64,000 bases of DNA from Ferruginibacter sp. (GTDB lineage Bacteria > Bacteroidota > Bacteroidia > Chitinophagales > Chitinophagaceae). Shown here in pieces: positions 58,052 to 64,000 of the stretch. The position numbers were made by a program, and so were the translations under genes. Location of the stretch: positions 124,001-188,000 of the forward strand of contig JAEUVU010000019.1 of assembly GCA_016786725.1 (NCBI GenBank), written 5' to 3'. Position 1 is the stretch's first letter. The number at the start of each line of letters is the position of its first letter. A model generated the notes under the pieces. That model was not told where the DNA came from and made no database searches. It was given only the letters and a program-made list of their open reading frames with translations.

Positions 58052-60670
58052 CTATTTTTTAACAGCCTCTTTTGGCTGTTCGTTCCTGAACACCACTGTT
58101 CCGTCAAACACATCCACCAGCACCGGTCTTGCTTTATCAATATCAGCAGCCAGTATTCTCTTGCTTAGTTGGTTTACGATCTCTTTCTGGATAAGCCTTT
58201 TTAAAGGCCTTGCACCAAACTGGGGATCGTAGCCGTTCTCTGCCAGGTAATCAAGCACATAATCGCTGAACTGCAGGTTAATACCATTTGCTGCAACCAT
58301 TTGCTTTAAACTGTCAAGCTGCAATTTGATGATGCCTTTTATTTCGTTCTTCATCAGCGGCTGGAACATGATCACCTCATCTATCCTGTTTAAGAACTCG
58401 GGACGTATGGTTTGCCTTAACAGGGCCATTACCCTGGCCTTGGTGTTTTCCACTACTTCTTCCTTATTGATCTCGGTAACTTTTTCAAAATTATCCTGGA
58501 TAATATGGCTGCCCATATTCGAAGTCATAATGATGATCGTATTCTTGAAGTTAACGATACGACCTTTGTTGTCTGTAAGACGCCCATCGTCCAATACCTG
58601 CAAAAGTACATTAAAAACGTCAGGATGCGCTTTTTCAATTTCATCTAACAAAATAACACTATATGGCTTTCTTCTTACCGCTTCGGTTAATTGTCCGCCT
58701 TCTTCGTAGCCAATATAGCCCGGAGGGGCACCTACCAGCCTGCTTACGGAGTGTTTTTCCTGGTATTCGCTCATATCAATCCTGGTCATCATACTGTCAT
58801 CATCAAATAAATACTCGGCCAGGGCTTTGGCAAGTTCAGTTTTGCCAACACCGGTTGTACCCAGGAAGATGAAGGAGCCGATAGGCTTTTTAGGGTCCTG
58901 CAGGCCGGCACGGCTGCGGCGGATGGCATCCGAAACGGCTTCGATGGCTTCTTCCTGTCCTACTACCCTTTTGTGAAGTTCTTCCTCCAGGTGCAGCAGT
59001 TTTTCCCTTTCGCTCTGCATCATTTTAGTAACCGGTATGCCGGTTGCCTTGGCGATGTTTTCTGCAATGTCTTCTGCATCCACTTCTTCTTTTAAAAGGC
59101 GCTTTTCGGTGCTTTCGGTTAATTGTTCGGTAAACTCATCTACTATCTTTTCCTGCTCCTGCACTTTGCCATACCTGATCTCGGCAACCTTGCCATAATC
59201 GCCTTCACGTTCTGCTTTATCGGCTGCAAGTTTCAGGTTCTCAATTTCAGCCTTGGCGTTTTGTATCTTTTCAACGATCTCTTTTTCCTGCTGCCATTTG
59301 GCTTTAAAGGTGTCACGCTCAACAGAAAGATTAGAGATATCTGTGTTTAATTGTTTGAGCTTAGCCTCATCATTTTCTCTTTTGATGGCTTCACGTTCAA
59401 TTTCCAGCTGGCGAATCTTCCTGTCCAGTTCATCTAATTCTTCCGGCATGCTGTTCATTTCAAGCCTGAGTTTGGCTGCACTTTCATCAATCAGGTCAAT
59501 TGCTTTATCAGGTAAAAAACGGTCGGTAATATACCTGCTGGATAGTTCGACTGCTGCGATGATCGCTTCATCCTTTATCAAAACATGATGATAATTCTCG
59601 TACCTGTCTTTTAATCCACGTAAGATGGAAACAGCATCTTCAACAGTAGGTTCATCTATCATTACTTTCTGGAACCTGCGCTCAAGCGCTTTATCTTTTT
59701 CAAAGAATTTTTGATACTCGTTCAAGGTAGTTGCACCAATGGCTCTCAGTTCGCCACGGGCCAGTGCAGGTTTTAAGATGTTGGCTGCATCCATAGCGCC
59801 ATCGCCGCCACCGGCACCAACCAGTGTGTGTATCTCATCAATGAAAAGGATAATCTGCCCTTCGCTTGATGTAACTTCTTTTACAACCGATTTTAACCTT
59901 TCTTCAAATTCACCCTTGTATTTTGCACCAGCTATAAGTAAACCCATATCAAGTGCGTAAATAACTTTTGATTTTAAATTCTCCGGCACATCACCGTTTA
60001 CGATACGCATGGCCAAACCTTCTGCTATAGCGGTTTTACCAACGCCTGGCTCACCAACCAGTATCGGGTTATTCTTACTTCTTCTTGATAAAATGTGCAG
60101 GGTTCGGCGGATCTCTTCATCACGGCCAATAACCGGATCAAGCTTACCTGCCCTTGCCATTTCTATCAGGTTCTTTGCATATTTATTCAATGCATTAAAT
60201 TGTGTTTCGCCTGTTTGCGAAGAAACGGTTGAACCTTTCTTGAGGTCTTTAATGGCTGTGATCAAACCTTTTTCTGTAAGTCCTGCATCTTTTAATAATT
60301 TGGAAGTATTGTCGCTGCCTTGAATGATGGCAAGCAGCAAATGTTCAACGCTTACAAACTCATCCTGGAAGGTTTTGAGTGTTGCTGTTGAACGCAACAA
60401 AACATTGTTTGCATCACGGCCAAGTGATTGGGCCGGTTCACCAGCCGAAACTTTTGGAAGCTTTTGAATGCCAGCATCTAATTTTTCATCAACATAATTT
60501 ACGTTGACATTGTTCTTCTTAAGCAGGTACTCAATAGGTGAATCCTTATCGTTCAGCATTGCTTTTAAAATATGCTCGGTCTCGATATTTGCGTTACCGG
60601 CATTAAAAGCAATCTGCTGGGCATGTTGCAATATCTCCTGCGATTTTATGGTTAGATTTTGTAAACTCAT
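58052..60670 (-). CDS. clpB: ClpB disaggregase
   Basis: This 872-residue protein is a complete ClpB. It has the N-domain (LTIKSQEILQHAQQIAFNAGNANIETEHILKAML), a first AAA+ domain with Walker A GEPGVGKT and Walker B ILFIDEIHT, and a coiled-coil M-domain (about 410-540, ELDELDRKIRQLEIEREAIKREN). The second AAA+ domain has Walker A GTTGVGKT and Walker B VILLDEIEKAH, with GYIGYEEGGQLTEAVRRKPYSV as pore-loop region. It resolubilises aggregates with DnaK in the cytoplasm. In Bacteroidota it is usually heat-induced. No CIRCE-like inverted repeat is seen upstream. It is divergent from the channel-like gene at 60850. Confidence 0.98.
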   Translation of the reverse strand: MSLQNLTIKSQEILQHAQQIAFNAGNANIETEHILKAMLNDKDSPIEYLLKKNNVNVNYVDEKLDAGIQKLPKVSAGEPAQSLGRDANNVLLRSTATLKTFQDEFVSVEHLLLAIIQGSDNTSKLLKDAGLTEKGLITAIKDLKKGSTVSSQTGETQFNALNKYAKNLIEMARAGKLDPVIGRDEEIRRTLHILSRRSKNNPILVGEPGVGKTAIAEGLAMRIVNGDVPENLKSKVIYALDMGLLIAGAKYKGEFEERLKSVVKEVTSSEGQIILFIDEIHTLVGAGGGDGAMDAANILKPALARGELRAIGATTLNEYQKFFEKDKALERRFQKVMIDEPTVEDAVSILRGLKDRYENYHHVLIKDEAIIAAVELSSRYITDRFLPDKAIDLIDESAAKLRLEMNSMPEELDELDRKIRQLEIEREAIKRENDEAKLKQLNTDISNLSVERDTFKAKWQQEKEIVEKIQNAKAEIENLKLAADKAEREGDYGKVAEIRYGKVQEQEKIVDEFTEQLTESTEKRLLKEEVDAEDIAENIAKATGIPVTKMMQSEREKLLHLEEELHKRVVGQEEAIEAVSDAIRRSRAGLQDPKKPIGSFIFLGTTGVGKTELAKALAEYLFDDDSMMTRIDMSEYQEKHSVSRLVGAPPGYIGYEEGGQLTEAVRRKPYSVILLDEIEKAHPDVFNVLLQVLDDGRLTDNKGRIVNFKNTIIIMTSNMGSHIIQDNFEKVTEINKEEVVENTKARVMALLRQTIRPEFLNRIDEVIMFQPLMKNEIKGIIKLQLDSLKQMVAANGINLQFSDYVLDYLAENGYDPQFGARPLKRLIQKEIVNQLSKRILAADIDKARPVLVDVFDGTVVFRNEQPKEAVKK

Positions 60671-60824
60671 TTTTATAATTTTCTTCTTTAGTCACAAAAC
60701 TTAAACCAATTGAAAAAAGCGGTTATTATGGCATTATGGAACTCTTCTACCTGACTGATAAGCAGCCTGGTTAAGTTTAATATGCTATTGTTGCAGGGAA
60801 AAGATATTTTTCTTGTAAACAGTT

Positions 60825-60832
60825 TAGATTTG
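60825..60832 (+). promoter_or_regulatory. -7 promoter element upstream of the channel-like gene
   Basis: TAGATTTG is an exact TAnnTTTG match 17 bases before the ATG at 60850, which suggests a very short leader. It probably drives the queG operon. Confidence 0.5.
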
Positions 60833-60849
60833 TAGAATAAAAGAAGCAG

Positions 60850-61212
60850 ATGCCTAAGAACGTAAAACACAAACTGGCGCCGGTAAAAGTCTTTCGCAGG
60901 CGGCTTTGGAAGAATGCTGTTTTTGGCTTCAGCATTATGTTCATTTGCCTGCTGATCGGCGTACTGGGATATAAAATCACCATACCAGAACTTGACTGGT
61001 ACGACAGCCTTTTGAATGCTTCGATGATATTGAGTGGTATGGGGCCAATAATAGATCCGGGCATTCAATTATCCAACACAGCCAAAGTATTTGCATCTGT
61101 TTATGCCTTATTCAGCGGCGTGGCTTTTATAAGTACCATTGGAATTTTGATAGCCCCTATGGCTCACCGCTTTTTTCACAGATTGCACCTAGAAGATTCT
61201 GAAGAAGAATGA
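60850..61212 (+). CDS. Small two-helix membrane protein, channel-like
   Basis: This 120-residue protein has a basic N-terminus ([20 protein letters not shown]). It has two membrane helices at about 23-44 and 78-102. Between them is a re-entrant-like stretch, [21 protein letters not shown]. This order, helix then pore-like segment with a Gly-rich turn then helix, recalls two-helix potassium channels, but the GYG filter is replaced by SGMGP. The C-terminus is acidic after the [10 protein letters not shown] element. A conserved family of this build exists in many bacteria and has no known role. The stop overlaps the queG ATG (ATGA), so expression is coupled. Confidence 0.75.
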   Translation: MPKNVKHKLAPVKVFRRRLWKNAVFGFSIMFICLLIGVLGYKITIPELDWYDSLLNASMILSGMGPIIDPGIQLSNTAKVFASVYALFSGVAFISTIGILIAPMAHRFFHRLHLEDSEEE

Positions 61213-62138
61213 GTGCAGTTGAAAAACATACTCATACAGTTAAAACCCTGGCAGCAGAGCTAGGTTTTGATCATTGTGGTATTGCCAAAGCACAGTTTTT
61301 AGATGAAGATGCTTACCGCTTAGAGCAATGGCTGAACAAGGGAATGCATGGTAACATGCAATACATGGAAAATTATTTTGACCTGCGGGTAGATCCTTCA
61401 AAACTTGTTCCCGGTGCAAAGTCTGTTATTACCTTGTTGCTGAATTATTTTCCGGAAGAGAAACAGGTTGATGCTGCACCCAAAATATCCAAATATGCTT
61501 TTGGGAACGATTACCACGAAGTGATAAAAGCCAAGCTTAAATTATTTCTACAGAAAATAAAAGAAGAAATCGGTGAAGTATATGGACGTGGCTTTGTTGA
61601 CAGCGCCCCTGTTTTAGAAAGAGCCTGGGCACAAAGAACAGGCCTTGGCTGGGTTGGCAAAAACGGAAATCTTATTAATAAGCAAAGCGGTTCGTTCTTT
61701 TTTATCGCAACGCTGATTGTTGATCTGGAATTAAACTACGATGATGCATTTGCTAAAGATTATTGCGGAACCTGCACCCGTTGTATTGATGAATGCCCTA
61801 CGGAAGCGATCTTGCCAAACAAAGTGATTGATGGCAGCAAATGCATTTCTTATTTTACTATTGAGTTGAAAGATGCGTTGATCCCGGAAAAAATGAAAAG
61901 GCAGTTTGCCAACTGGATGTTTGGTTGTGATGTATGCCAGGATGTTTGTCCCTGGAACCGGTTTGCAAAACATACTGAAGAAACAGGCTTTAAACCGATA
62001 CCAGAAATACTAAACTTATCAACTAATGATTGGGAAGAACTGACTGAAGAATCTTTCAAAACCATTTTTAAAAATTCTCCGCTTAAAAGAGCTAAGTTTG
62101 AAGGGATAAAGCGTAATCTAAATTTCATTAAGTTATAG
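61209..62138 (+). CDS. queG: Epoxyqueuosine reductase QueG
   Basis: This 309-residue protein matches QueG. It has [25 protein letters not shown] at the start, the cobalamin-domain [22 protein letters not shown], the first Fe-S cluster [16 protein letters not shown] and the second [11 protein letters not shown]. It reduces epoxyqueuosine to queuosine in tRNA, the last step after QueA, and needs cobalamin and two [4Fe-4S] clusters. It starts 4 bases before the stop of the channel-like gene and ends one base before the anmK ATG. The three genes are therefore one operon. Confidence 0.97.
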   Translation: MSAVEKHTHTVKTLAAELGFDHCGIAKAQFLDEDAYRLEQWLNKGMHGNMQYMENYFDLRVDPSKLVPGAKSVITLLLNYFPEEKQVDAAPKISKYAFGNDYHEVIKAKLKLFLQKIKEEIGEVYGRGFVDSAPVLERAWAQRTGLGWVGKNGNLINKQSGSFFFIATLIVDLELNYDDAFAKDYCGTCTRCIDECPTEAILPNKVIDGSKCISYFTIELKDALIPEKMKRQFANWMFGCDVCQDVCPWNRFAKHTEETGFKPIPEILNLSTNDWEELTEESFKTIFKNSPLKRAKFEGIKRNLNFIKL

Positions 62139-62139
62139 T

Positions 62140-63336
62140 ATGAATCCATCCATTAAAAAACTCTACGATCTTGCCAATAAACCCAGCAGGTTTATCATTG
62201 GCCTGATGAGTGGCACTTCGCTGGATGGGCTGGATATTGCTTTATGTAAGATCGAAGGCTTTGGACAGGAGACTAAACTTGAGTTGTTGAAATTTGAAAC
62301 TGTTTCTTACACAGATGAAGTTAAGAATGACATAAGATCAGTATTTTCAAAAAAGCAGGTTGAACTGGAGAAACTTTGTTTGCTGAATCCGTGGATAGCT
62401 TTGCTGCATGCGGAAATGATAAATGACTGTTTAAAAAAATGGAATATTAAGAATGAAGAAGTTGACCTGATCGCCAGTCATGGACAGACCATTTATCATG
62501 CGCCACAAAGATTACACCGGCAAACAAAATTCGGTAATGCCACATTACAGATCAGTGATGGAGATCATTTGGCGGTTGCAACCGGTATCATCACCATCAG
62601 CGATTTCAGGCAAAAGAATATTGCTGCGGGTGGCGAGGGCGCTCCCCTGGCGGTTTATGGCGACTATTTACTCTTTAGCAAAAAAGGAGAAGACCGGGTA
62701 TTATTGAATATTGGCGGTATTGCTAATTTTACTTTTTTACCCGGCGATGATACAAATGTTATATGTACAGATGTTGGGCCAGGTAATACGATGATGGATG
62801 CTTATATGCAGGAGCGGTTCCCGGGAAAACATTTCGATGAAGATTCGCTGGTTGCAAAATCAGGAACTGTAAATGAAAAATTATTGGCTGCTTTGAAAGA
62901 AGATGATTTCTTTAAGCAATCTTTTCCAAAAACAACAGGGCCTGAGTTATTTAACCTGCAATATCTTCAAATAGCAAAACAACAAAGTGAAACAGTGTCA
63001 TTATCTGCAGAAGATACCATGGCAACACTTAACAGGTTTTCGGCAGATATGATCGTAACAGCTATTAAAGATTGCATCAAAGAAAGATCCGGACTAAAAA
63101 TAATCTGCAGCGGAGGTGGTGTTCACAATCTTTTGTTGATGAAGCATCTGCAAAAACAATTAATTGGCTGTACTTTTCTAAGTACTGAAGAAATGCGTGT
63201 AAATCCTGACGCAAAGGAAGCTGTATTGTTTGCATTATTGGCTAATGAATGCGTAGGTGGCAATGTTTCTTCTGAAGAATTAAAGACTGCCGGGATTCTT
63301 CCTGTTGCGATGGGCAAAATCAGTTTGCCTGCTTAA
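62140..63336 (+). CDS. anmK: Anhydro-N-acetylmuramic acid kinase
   Basis: This 398-residue protein has the AnmK sequence: FIIGLMSGTSLDGLDIALCKIE, LIASHGQTIYHAP, GGEGAPLAVYGDYLLF, VLLNIGGIANFTFLP and TDVGPGNTMMDAYM. It phosphorylates and opens 1,6-anhydro-MurNAc in cell-wall recycling. The partner MurQ is not in the window. It is slightly longer at its start than E. coli AnmK. The ATG comes one base after the queG stop. The last bases overlap the stop of the convergent SRPBCC gene, and both stops share a TTAA. Confidence 0.96.
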   Translation: MNPSIKKLYDLANKPSRFIIGLMSGTSLDGLDIALCKIEGFGQETKLELLKFETVSYTDEVKNDIRSVFSKKQVELEKLCLLNPWIALLHAEMINDCLKKWNIKNEEVDLIASHGQTIYHAPQRLHRQTKFGNATLQISDGDHLAVATGIITISDFRQKNIAAGGEGAPLAVYGDYLLFSKKGEDRVLLNIGGIANFTFLPGDDTNVICTDVGPGNTMMDAYMQERFPGKHFDEDSLVAKSGTVNEKLLAALKEDDFFKQSFPKTTGPELFNLQYLQIAKQQSETVSLSAEDTMATLNRFSADMIVTAIKDCIKERSGLKIICSGGGVHNLLLMKHLQKQLIGCTFLSTEEMRVNPDAKEAVLFALLANECVGGNVSSEELKTAGILPVAMGKISLPA

Positions 63337-63863
63337 TTTTCTTCAACGTATTTCTTTAAGCTGTTCAAGGCATCTTCATATCCCTGGCCGGTTATCTTTT
63401 CAATAAATATTCCATAAAACTTTTCCCAGGGATACCATTTTAGTTTAATAAGCACATTCCATTCAACCTGCACCTGGTTGCTGTCTGCAAGAGGCAATAA
63501 ACTTATTGTATTCTTTACATCATTTTCCCCTGCTCTTTTTAATGTTGCCGCAATTGAATTATTTGTTTTTTGGGTAAACTGCATTGTATTTTTTTCACCT
63601 TTAGAGTTCCATTCGCATGAATTGCTGATGCCATCAGCGCTGGTAATGAATTTAATGTTAGCAGAATCATTCACAAAAACCGGTTGCCAGTGTTTCCAGT
63701 TTTGCAAGTCATTTATTTGATTGAATACTTTGTCAGCAGGGGCATTTATAACTACTGCCCTTGAGATCATGATCCTTGACGGAATAAATAAAGACATGAT
63801 TGTTATAAAAATGAACACTCCTGCCAGTACAATAAAAAATCCTTTAAATAACCTCATGTTCAT
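63333..63863 (-). CDS. SRPBCC-superfamily membrane-anchored protein
   Basis: This protein has 176 residues from the ATG at 63863. That start is one base after the stop of the upstream ABC-2 permease (TAA-A-ATG), which argues against the longer frame reaching 63908. One N-terminal membrane helix (MNMRLFKGFFIVLAGVFIFITIMSLFIPS) precedes an SRPBCC (START/polyketide cyclase-like) domain. The domain opens ISRAVVINAPADKVFNQINDLQNWKHWQPVFVND and ends NQVQVEWNVLIKLKWYPWEKF. Such domains bind hydrophobic ligands in a deep pocket; the ligand here is unknown. It is likely periplasmic-facing or cytoplasmic-facing and anchored. It is probably co-transcribed with the permease. Confidence 0.84.
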   Translation of the reverse strand: MNMRLFKGFFIVLAGVFIFITIMSLFIPSRIMISRAVVINAPADKVFNQINDLQNWKHWQPVFVNDSANIKFITSADGISNSCEWNSKGEKNTMQFTQKTNNSIAATLKRAGENDVKNTISLLPLADSNQVQVEWNVLIKLKWYPWEKFYGIFIEKITGQGYEDALNSLKKYVEEN

Positions 63864-63864
63864 T

Positions 63865-63999
63865 TTACTCCCATTTAAAAACTTTGATGGCAACGATATA
63901 AACAGCAATGCCCCATAACAATAAAATACCTATTTCTGTGCGTATGTCCCAAAGATTTTGTCCTTCAAAAGCAACGCTTCTCATCGCAGAATTCAAATG
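63865..63999 (-). CDS. ABC-2-type transporter permease, C-terminal end only
   Basis: This minus-strand frame enters from the window edge and stops at 63865. The 44 visible residues, HLNSAMRSVAFEGQNLWDIRTEIG then ILLLWGIAVYIVAIKVFKWE, look like the last loop and helix of an ABC-2 permease (the Y/F-x-A-x-K-x-F-x-W ending is typical). The gene start and any ATPase gene are outside the window. The ATG of the SRPBCC gene follows its stop by one base. Confidence 0.6.
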   Translation of the reverse strand, partial: HLNSAMRSVAFEGQNLWDIRTEIGILLLWGIAVYIVAIKVFKWE

Positions 64000-64000
64000 C

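Overview
The window looks like a chromosomal segment of a Bacteroidota bacterium, most probably from the Chitinophagaceae or a close relative. Three things point there. Several genes are preceded by the Bacteroidota promoter form (TTG, about 19-20 bases, TAnnTTTG). Two secreted proteins end in type IX secretion (T9SS) sorting domains and a third has a gliding-associated CHU_C-type C-terminus. The type III glutamine synthetase, small PurL and Bacteroidota-type AMP nucleosidase also fit. Base composition is moderately AT-rich. There are no rRNA genes, transposases, integrases, phage structural modules or CRISPR arrays; one tRNA gene is present.

Layout. 1-3.7 kb: N-terminal end of an S9 peptidase, trmH, a radical SAM protein and tRNA-Pro(CGG). 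3.8-8.2 kb: small accessory genes (metzincin, PKD lipoprotein, Fur-like regulator, PH/SHOCT membrane protein, DUF1905 protein). 8.3-17 kb (minus): a CHU_C surface protein, mutS, a T9SS alpha-amylase and a DUF4407 protein. 17.2-27.2 kb: lolA-like gene, ubiX, APC permease, HSDR_N nuclease-like protein, AMP nucleosidase, a tandem peptide-type ABC ATPase and a giant TraB/GumN protein. 27.4-32.6 kb: queA, Mpo1-like protein, AraC regulator, DUF4287/DUF5655 protein, TolB-like and YciI-like proteins. 32.6-40.1 kb (minus): lysC, Ldh-family oxidoreductase, a lipoprotein, an LTxxQ-like protein, type III glutamine synthetase and a polytopic membrane protein. 40.3-49.1 kb (plus): purL, hldD, proC, pyrG, a second SpoU methyltransferase, a ubiA-like gene, ruvX and def. 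49.3-56.7 kb: a surface-protein cluster with a 1463-residue repetitive fibre-like protein and a pseudo-transglutaminase. 57.3-64 kb: DsbA-like protein, clpB, a channel-like membrane protein, queG, anmK, an SRPBCC protein and the end of an ABC-2 permease.

Most genes are housekeeping: nucleotide synthesis (purL, pyrG, AMP nucleosidase), amino acids and nitrogen (lysC, proC, glutamine synthetase), queuosine (queA, queG), DNA repair (mutS, ruvX), protein quality control (def, clpB) and envelope (hldD, anmK, LolA-like).

The most unusual feature is a dense set of short palindromic repeats of several families. Many lie between genes, often at 3' ends. Others lie inside or at the edges of essential-type genes and are translated: in hldD, in purL, at the N-terminus of proC and at the C-terminus of a SpoU methyltransferase. 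A second striking point is a perfect 26-base palindrome plus T-run, a classical terminator, that contains the start codon of the gene at 54350. I found no complete defence or mobile system.
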